Shown: positions 8,246 to 16,310, counted from the stretch's first letter. The stretch is 16,310 nucleotides of DNA from JAGOEF01 sp029564465 (GCA_029564465.1 JAKQPY010000233.1:1-16310); one strand, 5' to 3'. Made by a program: numbers and translations. The notes: generated by a model from the letters alone, not told the origin.

Positions 8246-8275
8246 GGTTCTCGCCAGGACGCCAAGGCGCTAAGA
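8246..8275 (+). repeat. Dispersed intergenic repeat, left copy of an inverted pair
   Basis: The 30 bp contain TTCTCGCCAGGACGCCAAGG and belong to the common CGCCAAGACGCAAAGGCGC-type intergenic repeat. The reverse complement at 13067-13096 matches it at 27 of 30 positions. The rest of the 330-bp gap 8106-8435 holds a 9-bp tandem duplication (TTATTCGCG at 8391-8399 and 8400-8408) and no gene I can support. Confidence 0.7.
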
Positions 8276-8435
8276 ATCGATGGTTTGGGGCTAATGTGAG
8301 GCGCAAGATTTTGCATCTTTACGGCTTGAGCGATAGTGCATATAAGAGGGAATCGGGTGATTTCGGAAAGATGAAAAAATTGTTGTAATTTTATTCGCGT
8401 TATTCGCGTTTTTGATGAAATAGAAAATCTCAGGG

Positions 8436-8816
8436 ATGATGACGTTGAAGTGCTTTGGTATCGGGTATGATTTGAAATGGATGGCACTGTTGGTTGTTGT
8501 GGCCTTTCTGTTGACTTCGTGCGGTATGGTGAATGAAGTGCAAACGCAAAAATCGTTTGTTTCTGTGAAGCCGCCTTATGCCGTTGGCTTGGTTGTAAAA
8601 AACAATGGAAAATGCATTTTTTATTATCACACGATTGAAAACAGCAGGACCCGGAAATACCGGGGAGATTGGTGCATGTATGGTGATACGCTCCTGTTGC
8701 AGTTTAAACGTTTCGGGCTGGAAAATAACCGCAGGTTCAGGTATTTGGTAAATAAGGATTTTTCGGAAATCTCGTTTCCCAACGGGGAAAAGATTTTTAT
8801 TGAAAAAACCGACTGA
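8436..8816 (+). CDS. Small predicted lipoprotein, 126 residues
   Basis: An N-terminal hydrophobic segment (WMALLVVVAFLLTSC) ends in a lipobox LLTSC-G with Cys29, so the mature protein is expected to be about 98 residues, lipid-anchored in the inner or outer membrane. The mature part (VSVKPPYAVGLVVKNNGKCIFYYH, GDTLLLQFKRF, SFPNGEKIFIEK) looks like a compact beta-rich domain; I do not recognise a family. Starts at 8436 or 8439 give a signal with basic residues (K5, K14). A start at 8481 would remove them, so I keep 8436. It stands alone among repeats and its function is unknown. Base composition is intermediate between the G+C-rich flanks and the A+T-rich genes to its right. Confidence 0.65.
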   Translation: MMTLKCFGIGYDLKWMALLVVVAFLLTSCGMVNEVQTQKSFVSVKPPYAVGLVVKNNGKCIFYYHTIENSRTRKYRGDWCMYGDTLLLQFKRFGLENNRRFRYLVNKDFSEISFPNGEKIFIEKTD

Positions 8817-9150
8817 GAACGGTGAATGGATGGATGGGGACGGATGTTTTGCTGCATTTTTTCGAAAATTAATGAGATTGGTAATAAAAGAACGAATCTG
8901 TAACTCCATTTACAGCAAGTTATTCAACATTCTATCCCATCTAATTCTTCGTGCATTTTAAAAGATAAGCTGCCTCAAACCCAAACGGATACAAACTCAA
9001 GATTCACAGAATATTATCCTGCTAATTCGTTGGATTACACAAGCTTTGTCTTTGGTCTTTCAGGACAAGTTTCATCACTCTAAATGTTTTACATACATAA
9101 CAATAATTTAATTTTTTGTTCTCCAGATAAAACATTATTTGCAATATTTG
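8817..9150. other. A+T-rich non-coding stretch
   Basis: I see no gene, RNA or recognisable repeat in these bases. A weak hairpin, CTGTAA (8898-8903) with TTACAG (8910-8915), lacks a following T-run and is not a convincing terminator. A short GGATGGATGGGG run lies near 8827. Base composition becomes clearly A+T-rich rightward, toward the ATPase gene. Confidence 0.5.
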
Positions 9151-9181
9151 TTGTTTATATTAAACAATTTACATATCTTTA
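9151..9181 (+). promoter_or_regulatory. Putative Bacteroidota-type promoter of the ATPase gene
   Basis: TTG (9151-9153), a 20-bp spacer and TATCTTTA (9174-9181) resemble the -33 TTTG / -7 TAnnTTTG pattern, with the last -7 base off consensus. The box is 20 bp before the ATG at 9202. The same arrangement, TTG-N19-TATCTTTAC, precedes the minus-strand gene that starts at 12888. Confidence 0.45.
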
Positions 9182-9201
9182 CAGTCGAATAAAATTGATA
9201 C

Positions 9202-10401
9202 ATGATGGAAGAATTATTTGATTCTTTTTACAGAGAACTACGGAAAACCGACCTATCGTTTCAAAGATATCTCATTGACGAGATTGATTGGACTGGGAGG
9301 CTTTCTGCTATTACCGGTGCAAGAGGCACAGGTAAAACCACCATGATTTTGCAGTATATCAAAAAAACTTTCGGTAACGCCCCAAAAGAAGTATTATATG
9401 TAAGTGCTGATAATATATGGTTTTCGGGAAACCGCCTTTTCGATTTGGCAAACGATTTCGAAAAACAAGGAGGCAGGTTTCTTTTTATTGACGAAATTCA
9501 TAAATACGACAATTGGTCTCAAGAAATAAAAAACATTTATGATAGTTTCAGTAATTTAAAAGTCGTGATTACTGGCTCTTCGATGTTGCAGATTTACAAA
9601 GGGAATGCTGATTTGAGCCGTCGAGCAGTACATTATTATTTGCACGGGTTATCGTTCAGAGAATTTTTAAAATACGATCAAAATCTCGAGTTTCATAAAC
9701 TCACGCTTGATGACATTGTGCATAATCATATTGAGATTGCAGCAATGATAAATGAAAAAATTAAACCTATTCCGCTGTTTAACAACTATTTGAAGCAAGG
9801 CTACTATCCCTATTATAAAGAAAGCAAACGGTTTTATTGGTCAAAACTTGCCAATACAATGAATTTGACCTTAGAAACAGATTTGCCCGCTGTGGAACAA
9901 ATAGAAATGTACTCCATTCGAAAGATTAAGAAATTGTTATATGTGATTTCGCAATCAGTGCCTTTTACACCAAACATTACCAATCTTTCACATAATTTGG
10001 AAGTAAGTAGAAATAGTTTGCTAAACTATTTAACAATTTTAGAAAGAGGCGAATTGATTAATTTATTGCAAAATAGCACGAAAAAATTTAATTCATTGGC
10101 AAAACCCGATAAAATTTATTTAAACAATCCGAACCAAATATTTGCCTTTGATTCGATTAAACCCGATGTTGGGAATTTGCGGGAGACCTTCTTTTATAAT
10201 CAGTTACATGTGATTAGCAAGCTAACTTCAGATGAACATGCTGATTTTAAAGTCAATGACAAATACTACTTTGAAATTGGTGGTAAAAACAAAGGATACC
10301 AACAAATTACGGGTTTAAAAGATGCCTACCTGGCACTGGATAATTTGGAATACGGTTATGGCAATAAAATACCATTATGGTTATTTGGAATGTTATATTA
10401 A
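9202..10401 (+). CDS. AAA_14-type ATPase with C-terminal DUF4143-like domain
   Basis: The 399-residue product has Walker A GARGTGKT (39-46), Walker B RFLFIDEIH (92-100), a sensor-1-like VVITGSS (121-127) and the family signature LSRRAVHYYLHGLSFREFL (about 138-156). The C-terminal half matches the DUF4143 pattern: a winged-helix-like region (about 250-290) and then YYFEIGGKNKG (about 354-364), which resembles the PD-(D/E)xK-like core seen in this family. Length is normal for the family (about 380-450). These soluble proteins are widespread, often variably present, and their role is not settled; defence, toxin-antitoxin-like and DNA-repair roles have been proposed. It has its own promoter-like sequence and faces the next gene across 66 bp. 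Its A+T-rich codon use (the line at 10021 has 16 G/C of 60) differs from the flanking operons and suggests transfer. Start codons 9202 and 9205 are equally possible. Confidence 0.88.
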   Translation: MMEELFDSFYRELRKTDLSFQRYLIDEIDWTGRLSAITGARGTGKTTMILQYIKKTFGNAPKEVLYVSADNIWFSGNRLFDLANDFEKQGGRFLFIDEIHKYDNWSQEIKNIYDSFSNLKVVITGSSMLQIYKGNADLSRRAVHYYLHGLSFREFLKYDQNLEFHKLTLDDIVHNHIEIAAMINEKIKPIPLFNNYLKQGYYPYYKESKRFYWSKLANTMNLTLETDLPAVEQIEMYSIRKIKKLLYVISQSVPFTPNITNLSHNLEVSRNSLLNYLTILERGELINLLQNSTKKFNSLAKPDKIYLNNPNQIFAFDSIKPDVGNLRETFFYNQLHVISKLTSDEHADFKVNDKYYFEIGGKNKGYQQITGLKDAYLALDNLEYGYGNKIPLWLFGMLY

Positions 10402-10467
10402 GCTGTCAAAGAAAATGTTTTTCCAACCTAAACTTCGCATCTGATGACTCGAAAGTTTATTCGGAAA

Positions 10468-12888
10468 TTATTTACTAATAACAATCTTTTTCATTCCGGA
10501 CATATTGTCATTGCTAATAATTTCTAATAGATATATACCAGATTCTATCCCCTTTAATCCGAGAGTAATCTGTTCTGTGTAAAAGCGCTCTTCTTTTACA
10601 ATTTTCCCTGACAGGTCTCTTAAATAAACAATATAAATGTCACTAGTGCTATGGTCTTTTATTCTCAGATTAATAAAACTATTTGCAGGGTTTGGATAAA
10701 CATCAAAACATTTTATTGGACATTGAAAAGAATCGATAAAACTATGAATATTATAATATGCAAATTCCCTAATTGTTACTGTCGGACTGTTCCAGGCTCC
10801 CTGGTTTACTTCAACATCAATCCAACCATACAGAGTATCCTGATCGGCAAAAATTCTAATTCCCAAATAGTAATTACAGTTTCCTAACCACATACCATTT
10901 TCATAAGTAGTCGAACTTGAATAAAAGTATTCATTTAAAACACATACAGTATCTGCCCAATTTAGAAATTCATTAAGCATTAAATTTGACTGCATTGTAT
11001 CAACAAAATTTTCATAAACGACAGCTATTTCATTCCCATGAAGAGGATAAATCCTGCTAACATCGTAATGGTGGCCAGGAGATTGACTACGATAATTATA
11101 AAATTCAAAGTCAGCTAACCCATCATTATTAATATCGATTGAATAGATAATAGGGTCAGAATATGCCATTGAATTTATTCCAATATCAGGATTTACATCA
11201 TGATAAGTAATATTTGTGCCGACTGTTTGACTTGTTACAAAGTAATTAGGATTAGAAATTGCCAGCAGATTTGATTTCGCAGATAATGAGTTTACGTCTT
11301 TTGTAATGCTATCTGCAATTGCTTGAACAAAAAATCTGTATGGCATTTCATTTTGTAAGGGGTTGCCGTTAATGTCATTAAAGTCCTCCGGTAAAATTAT
11401 CGAAATAAGGCTGTCGGTCGAAAAAAATGAATAGTATTTTTGAGCATCTAATGTTTGGGCTACTTCATTCGTAAAATTTGGAACATCATCCGGGATACAT
11501 GCATAAACCCTATATTCTGCAAGGCCACTATTAGCTCCTAAGCCATTAAAACTAATGCGAACATCCGAAGCCGTTTCCGAAAAGCCACAATCAACTGCAA
11601 AAACGCCATAAACAGCATTGATTTTTCGTGACAAATTAATTGTTTGATCTGACACGGTAATCACAGATCTATTTGTGTTTGCACCATCGGGAACGCTCAA
11701 AATAACTAATTTGTAATCAGCTTTTTTCTCGATAAAGCCTCCAGTATAATCTTTAAGAGTATTAGAAACCAATGTTTCACTAATTTCATTACCAGTTGGA
11801 ACAATTGAATGGTAACAAATTTCATTTAGACTCATTGCCGAATCTGCATTAAAACCATTAAGAAAATCTTCAGGCTTTATGAAAATAGCTCTATATTCCA
11901 AAATAATATCTTCCTCAGGTTTTAGGAAAAACAAATCTATATTATATGTGCTACCGCCTTGGTAGTTTTCTTGTACTTGCAAATTAGTAACTTCTTGGCA
12001 AAAAGAATAAAGTGTTATTTCATCAGAAGAAGTCGAAAGCAAATTTTCTGAAATATCAATTTGGTTTGCAATGTTTAAAACAAATATTTTGTACGGAACA
12101 AATTCCATCACCGGATCTCCATCACTGTCCAATAAATCGGCTGGCAACTCAAAAGAATACGATAACGAGCCGATTGGTATTTCGACATACGAAGCCGAAC
12201 TAATGGCATTTGCGCTCGATAAATCAAATTCCTCTGCACTTTCGGCTTTCACAACAAAAACCCGATAAGATGCTAAATGATGTTCATTTATGGCTTTTTC
12301 AAAACTAACCTGAATATCCGATGCATTTTTGTTGTTGTTAATATCCTGGGCAGCTACATACTCTGCTCTGGCTGGTATCCCCTCTCCCGGCCAAATAGCT
12401 TGGTTAGGTATAAGTTTAATTGCGTAATCACAAAGAGTATAAGTATTTCTAAGCCGAATCCATCCATAATAATAATCGTCATTGATTTTCTTTCTCAAGG
12501 CAAAAAACTTATCTAATGGTTCTCCCCATTCATAATAGCCTGGTGAGATCATGATATTACTATACCACTGTAATTCTTCATTTATTGGAATCTCAGGAAA
12601 GCTTAAATATGGATATTGAATAATCGCAAACTCACAGCTTTCAAAAGATACAAAACCTTCAAATCTTTCAACTCCTCCAGGATTTTGTTGATTATGATAA
12701 CTAATATAAAAATCATCAACAAAGTCATTATCAACGTCATAATTATACTGATGATTATAATCATCAACACTTGAATGTGCTGCTTCTTCAGCAAAAAAAT
12801 CTGGTTCAATATCGGTATATAAAATTTGAGAGAAGCCGTTTGCTGATAATATTAACCCGGAGAAAATAATTAAGATGCTCTTTTTCAT
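10468..12888 (-). CDS. Secreted T9SS type A cargo protein with duplicated terminal modules
   Basis: The 806-residue product has a signal peptide (MKKSILIIFSGLILSANGFS) and a C-terminal type A sorting domain (729-806) with DVYPNPANSFINLRI, LRDLSGKIV and GLKGIESGIYLLEI, so export by T9SS is expected, followed by removal of the tail and surface attachment or release. Between them: module M1 (about 22-165), three FN3-like repeats (about 176-283, 298-418, 424-544) with a recurring YRVFV core, and module M2 (about 560-715). M1 and M2 resemble each other (YxDxxPD, an Asp-rich DVDNDFVDDF / DINNDGLADF turn, YGWI). The Asp-rich turns look like calcium-binding loops. I see no catalytic residues; adhesion or matrix functions are possible. 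It is A+T-rich like the ATPase gene and unlike the flanks. Confidence 0.85.
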   Translation of the reverse strand: MKKSILIIFSGLILSANGFSQILYTDIEPDFFAEEAAHSSVDDYNHQYNYDVDNDFVDDFYISYHNQQNPGGVERFEGFVSFESCEFAIIQYPYLSFPEIPINEELQWYSNIMISPGYYEWGEPLDKFFALRKKINDDYYYGWIRLRNTYTLCDYAIKLIPNQAIWPGEGIPARAEYVAAQDINNNKNASDIQVSFEKAINEHHLASYRVFVVKAESAEEFDLSSANAISSASYVEIPIGSLSYSFELPADLLDSDGDPVMEFVPYKIFVLNIANQIDISENLLSTSSDEITLYSFCQEVTNLQVQENYQGGSTYNIDLFFLKPEEDIILEYRAIFIKPEDFLNGFNADSAMSLNEICYHSIVPTGNEISETLVSNTLKDYTGGFIEKKADYKLVILSVPDGANTNRSVITVSDQTINLSRKINAVYGVFAVDCGFSETASDVRISFNGLGANSGLAEYRVYACIPDDVPNFTNEVAQTLDAQKYYSFFSTDSLISIILPEDFNDINGNPLQNEMPYRFFVQAIADSITKDVNSLSAKSNLLAISNPNYFVTSQTVGTNITYHDVNPDIGINSMAYSDPIIYSIDINNDGLADFEFYNYRSQSPGHHYDVSRIYPLHGNEIAVVYENFVDTMQSNLMLNEFLNWADTVCVLNEYFYSSSTTYENGMWLGNCNYYLGIRIFADQDTLYGWIDVEVNQGAWNSPTVTIREFAYYNIHSFIDSFQCPIKCFDVYPNPANSFINLRIKDHSTSDIYIVYLRDLSGKIVKEERFYTEQITLGLKGIESGIYLLEIISNDNMSGMKKIVISK

Positions 12889-12930
12889 TATTAGTTATTA
12901 TTATTTACAATATCATATTAATAATGGTTG

Positions 12931-12960
12931 TAAAGATAATAATTAATTAGAAATAATCAA
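12931..12960 (-). promoter_or_regulatory. Putative promoter of the 806-residue cargo gene
   Basis: On the minus strand TTG (12960-12958), a 19-bp spacer and TATCTTTA (12938-12931) precede the ATG at 12888 by 42 bp. Spacing and -7 sequence agree with the ATPase promoter at 9151-9181 to within one base, which strengthens both calls. Confidence 0.45.
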
Positions 12961-12982
12961 CAGCCATCCAACTCACTCACAC

Positions 12983-13096
12983 ACCAATTCCCCCTTTGAA
13001 GGGGGGCAGGGTGATGTAAAAAAAATCTCTCAACTTTATTTACAACGAGTCCGAGACCAAAACCCCTTCGCGCCTTTGCGTCTTGGCGAGAACCCC
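12983..13096. repeat. Two dispersed intergenic repeats, including right copy of the inverted pair
   Basis: The 309-bp gap 12889-13197 contains no gene. After the cargo-gene promoter comes the palindrome CCCCCTTTGAAGGGGG (12990-13005), followed by GCAGGGTGATG; this is a repeat type common in Bacteroidota intergenic DNA. Then comes CGCCTTTGCGTCTTGGCGAG (13071-13090) within 13067-13096, the reverse complement of the element at 8246-8275 with three mismatches. Confidence 0.7.
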
Positions 13097-13161
13097 CTCT
13101 TTTAGCCTGCGAGAAGAAAAACCTTAAATCTTCTTTAACAAGCGGAGTAAATATAAATGTA

Positions 13162-13169
13162 TATCTTTA
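13162..13169 (+). promoter_or_regulatory. Putative -7 box of the protease gene
   Basis: TATCTTTA occurs 28 bp before the ATG at 13198, the same box found upstream of the ATPase and 806-residue genes. No TTG stands 19-20 bp further upstream, so it is weaker than the other two. Confidence 0.3.
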
Positions 13170-13197
13170 TCGAAAATAATTGAAACACGGCACCGAT

Positions 13198-16100
13198 ATG
13201 AAAAAACTAATTCTCCTAATTGGCCTGATTGCACTGGGCAGCAGTATTATTCATGCAGGAAACCTGACGCGTTTGCTTCGTTTTCCCGATATCAGCGATA
13301 AGCATATTGTGTTTTCGTATGCCGGCGATTTGTATCTTGTGGCGCGCGATGGCGGTGTGGCCCGCAGGCTTACAGCAGGCCCCGGACTCGAACTGTTTGC
13401 CAACTTCTCGCCCGACGGAACCAAAATAGCGTTTACGGCACAGTATGACGGCAACACCGAGGTGTATGTAATGCCTGCCGAGGGAGGAACACCCAAGCGC
13501 CTCACCTACACAGCCACGCTAACACGCGATGATTTAAGCGACCGCATGGGCCCGAATAATATTGTGATGGGCTGGACTCCCGACGGACAGTATGTATTGT
13601 ATCGCAGCCGCAAAAAAACATTCAACGATTTTGTGGGTCACCTGTATAAGGTGCCCGTCGAAGGAGGATTGTCGGAACCATTGCCTTTCAGCACCGGCAG
13701 CTGGTGTTCGTTTTCGGCCGACGGCAGGCAGATTGCCTTTAACCGTGTGTTTCGCGAATTCCGCACCTGGAAGTATTACAAGGGTGGTATGGCCGACGAC
13801 ATTCGCATTCACGATTTCGACACGCACAACACCACGAATATTACCCGCAACGAGGCGCAGGATATTTTCCCGATGTGGGTCGGCAATAACATTTATTTTT
13901 TGAGCGACCGCGACCGGGTGATGAACCTATTTGCTTACGATACCACGGGGCATAATATCCGCAAGCTGACAAACTTTACGGACTTCGATATTAAGTTTCC
14001 GAACGCCGGCAAGGATGCGATTGTGTTCGAAAACGGCGGCTACATTTACGTGTATAATATTGAGAAGGCTTCGGTGGAGATGGTCTATATCGAAGTGATG
14101 GAAGACAACGCCGGTTCGCGCACAGCCTATAAGGATGCAGCTGAACGTATTGCCTCGGCCACACTGTCACCCGATGGTGTGCGGCTGGCAATCGGGGCAC
14201 GCGGTGATATTTGGAGTGTGCCGTCGGAGCAGGGCATTACCCGCAACCTCACGGCAAGCAGCGGGGTGCACGAACGCAATCCGGCATGGTCGCCCGACGG
14301 GCGTTACATTGCCTATATATCAGACGAATCGGGCGAAACAGAGATTTATATCCGCAAACCTGAAGGCAACGAGAAACCGGTGCAGCTGACTAAGAATGCC
14401 GACACGTATAAATATGCGATACGCTGGTCGCCCGACAGCAAGAAGATTTTGTTTAACGATAAAATGCAACGCCTGCAGTTTGTTGATACCGACAGCAAAA
14501 AGACAACACTGGTGTTTAAATCGCCGATGTCGGAAATATACTCGTTCAACTGGTCGCCCGATAATAAATGGGTATGCTATTCGGTGAACGACACCACGCG
14601 CATTTCGAAAATATATCTGTATAATCTCGACTCAAAGAAAACCCACAAAATAAGTTCGGACTGGTACGACTCCTACAGTCCGGTGTTTAGCGACTGCGGC
14701 AAATATTTGTTTTTTATTTCGGATCGCGACTTCAACCCCATTTACAGCAGCACCGAATGGAATCATGCCTATCAGGATATGTCGCGGATTTACTTTGTAA
14801 CACTGCAAGCAACAGAGCGCTCGCCGCTGGCACCGAAAAACACGGAGGCAGCCATCAGCGACGAATCGAAACCTGCCGACGACAAGGGCAAGGATAAGGC
14901 TTCAGAAAAAAAGCAGGACATCGTGATTGATTTTGAAGGGATTGAAGACCGCATCGAAGCCCTGCCCCTGGAGGCCGGCAATTACTGGAATCTGAATGTT
15001 TTCGACAACAAAGTGTATTTCGCATCAAGCGGGATGAATAAACCTGCGGTAGCCCGGATGTTCGATCTTCAGAAAAAAGAAGTCAAGGAACTCGGGCCTT
15101 ATGCTTTGTTCGAAATAAGTGCCAACCGCAAGAAAATGGTGCTGCGTCAGGGTGACAGTTTCTACTGCATCGATGTTCCGCAATCGCAGATTAGTCTGGG
15201 GAAATCTGTTTCGACCGACGACATGAAATTGTGGGTAAACCTGCGCGAAGAATGGCAGCAGATTTTTACAGAAGCCTGGCGGCAGATGCGCGACTTTTTT
15301 TATGCACCCAATATGCACGGTGTTGATTGGGCAGCTATTCGGCAGAAATATGAACCACTGGTGGCCTTTGTGAACGACCGCAACGACCTGAACTATATTA
15401 TCGGGGAGATGATCGGCGAGTTGAATACAGGCCACGCATATGTAGGTGGTGGCGAACGCAACAATGCACCGCGTATTAAAACCGGTTTGCTGGGTGCCGA
15501 AATCAGCCGTCACGAAAGTGGCTACTTCCGCATTGATAAGATTCTGAAAGGCGAAAACTGGCTCGACGACGTGAAATCGCCGCTCACCGGACCCGGGATG
15601 AAGATTGCGGAAGGCGATTTTATTGTGAGCATCGACGGGAAACCGGTTAACCAGACCCCCGATTTGTACAGTCTGCTGGTGGGCAAGGCCGGTGTTGAAA
15701 CGGAGATTGGCATCAGCAGCAAGCCCAACGACAAGGATGTACGCAAATATGTAATTGAACCCATCGAAAGCGAAGCCCAATTGTATTATTACAATTGGGT
15801 GCAGCACAATATTGATTATGTGAACGAAAAGACCAACGGACAGGTGGGTTACATTCATATTCCCGACATGTCGGTGGAAGGTTTGAACGAGTTTGTTAAA
15901 CACTTCTATCCGCAGCTTTCGAAGAAGGCGCTGATTATTGATGACCGTGGCAACGGTGGTGGTAACGTATCGCCTATGCTGATTGAACGTTTGCGCCGCG
16001 AAGTGTCGATGATGGCGGTGGGCCGCAATTCGGAACGCCCCTATTCGAAACCCGCCGAAATGATGAACGGACCTAAGGTGTTGCTTATTAACCAGTATTC

Positions 16101-16310
16101 GGCCAGCGACGGCGACCTGTTCCCGTATCAGTTCCGCAAGCATAAACTGGGGAAAATTATCGGTGTGCGCACCTGGGGCGGAGTGGTTGGCATCAGGGGT
16201 TCGCTGCCGTTTGTTGACGGTGCTTTCCTCAATAAACCGGAATTTGCCCATTATTCGGCAGAGGGTAACGGATGGATTATCGAAGGCTATGGCGTTGACC
16301 CCGACATTGC
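13198..16310 (+). CDS. Tricorn-like S41 protease, exported (3' partial)
   Basis: The frame is open for 1037 codons to the window edge without interruption. The start ATG gives a signal peptide (MKKLILLIGLIALGSSIIHA, cut before GNLTR). Order: N-terminal PD40 propeller (about 25-330) with SPDGTKIAFTA, a second propeller region (about 340-670) with SPDGRYIAYIS, SPDSKKILF and SPDNKWVCYS, interrupted by a Lys/Asp-rich low-complexity linker (about 545-575); helical C1 domain (about 680-755); PDZ (about 762-850); C2 catalytic domain (about 853 on). This is the tricorn order. Candidate catalytic residues by family comparison are His746 in NTGHAYV, nucleophile Ser970 with Asp971 in NQYSASDGD, and Glu1029 in GWIIEGYGVDPD; the tricorn Ser before His is Gly745 here. 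Only a short C-terminal piece should be missing. Archaeal tricorn is cytosolic and trims proteasome peptides; the signal peptide points to a periplasmic peptidase here. Codon use is G+C-rich. Confidence 0.93.
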   Translation, partial: MKKLILLIGLIALGSSIIHAGNLTRLLRFPDISDKHIVFSYAGDLYLVARDGGVARRLTAGPGLELFANFSPDGTKIAFTAQYDGNTEVYVMPAEGGTPKRLTYTATLTRDDLSDRMGPNNIVMGWTPDGQYVLYRSRKKTFNDFVGHLYKVPVEGGLSEPLPFSTGSWCSFSADGRQIAFNRVFREFRTWKYYKGGMADDIRIHDFDTHNTTNITRNEAQDIFPMWVGNNIYFLSDRDRVMNLFAYDTTGHNIRKLTNFTDFDIKFPNAGKDAIVFENGGYIYVYNIEKASVEMVYIEVMEDNAGSRTAYKDAAERIASATLSPDGVRLAIGARGDIWSVPSEQGITRNLTASSGVHERNPAWSPDGRYIAYISDESGETEIYIRKPEGNEKPVQLTKNADTYKYAIRWSPDSKKILFNDKMQRLQFVDTDSKKTTLVFKSPMSEIYSFNWSPDNKWVCYSVNDTTRISKIYLYNLDSKKTHKISSDWYDSYSPVFSDCGKYLFFISDRDFNPIYSSTEWNHAYQDMSRIYFVTLQATERSPLAPKNTEAAISDESKPADDKGKDKASEKKQDIVIDFEGIEDRIEALPLEAGNYWNLNVFDNKVYFASSGMNKPAVARMFDLQKKEVKELGPYALFEISANRKKMVLRQGDSFYCIDVPQSQISLGKSVSTDDMKLWVNLREEWQQIFTEAWRQMRDFFYAPNMHGVDWAAIRQKYEPLVAFVNDRNDLNYIIGEMIGELNTGHAYVGGGERNNAPRIKTGLLGAEISRHESGYFRIDKILKGENWLDDVKSPLTGPGMKIAEGDFIVSIDGKPVNQTPDLYSLLVGKAGVETEIGISSKPNDKDVRKYVIEPIESEAQLYYYNWVQHNIDYVNEKTNGQVGYIHIPDMSVEGLNEFVKHFYPQLSKKALIIDDRGNGGGNVSPMLIERLRREVSMMAVGRNSERPYSKPAEMMNGPKVLLINQYSASDGDLFPYQFRKHKLGKIIGVRTWGGVVGIRGSLPFVDGAFLNKPEFAHYSAEGNGWIIEGYGVDPDI

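Noticed and set aside
8191..8388. 65-residue open frame on the plus strand
   Set aside because: It is translated straight through the dispersed repeat at 8246-8275, with no signal, domain or promoter.
8898..8915. Hairpin after the lipoprotein gene as a terminator
   Set aside because: The stem is only 6 bp with no T-run, and it lies 80 bp past the stop.
15025..16251. 408-residue open frame on the minus strand
   Set aside because: It lies opposite the catalytic part of the protease, whose plus-strand frame carries PDZ and S41 motifs. The minus frame has no recognisable domain and is a mirror of G+C-rich codon use.

Overview
The window reads as chromosomal DNA of a Bacteroidota bacterium. Signs of this are a giant surface protein ending in a type IX secretion (T9SS) type B sorting domain, a PorP/SprF-family outer-membrane protein, a PD40/OmpA protein of the PorE kind, a second secreted protein with a type A sorting tail, and promoter-like sequences resembling the Bacteroidota -33/-7 pattern rather than sigma70. 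Genus cannot be told from the sequence.

Layout. (1) 1-7121, plus strand: a T9SS cargo module. It consists of a repeat-rich adhesin-like protein (5' end outside the window), a PorP/SprF protein and a TPR-PD40-OmpA protein, followed by a good rho-independent terminator at 7147-7178. The likely logic is that the adhesin is exported by T9SS and held at the surface by a PorP/SprF partner, which the OmpA protein ties to peptidoglycan. (2) 7122-8435: mostly dispersed intergenic repeats around one minus-strand gene for an unrecognised 206-residue protein. (3) 8436-12888: a small lipoprotein, then two markedly A+T-rich convergent genes, a stand-alone AAA_14/DUF4143 ATPase (plus) and an 806-residue T9SS type A cargo protein (minus). 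This block lies between two inverted copies of one dispersed repeat (8246-8275 and 13067-13096). (4) 13198-16310, plus strand: a tricorn-like S41 protease with signal peptide, open to the right edge, with all expected catalytic residues visible.

The two outer regions share G+C-rich codon use. The ATPase and 806-residue gene do not, so they are the best candidates for acquired DNA. Three genes (ATPase, 806-residue cargo, protease) carry the same TATCTTTA box just upstream.

I found no RNA genes, CRISPR array, transposase or integrase. I see no clearly new system. The most worthwhile leads are the adhesin/SprF/OmpA module with its freshly duplicated HYR units, the repeat-filled hairpin between adhesin and porP-like gene, and the A+T-rich block bounded by inverted repeats.
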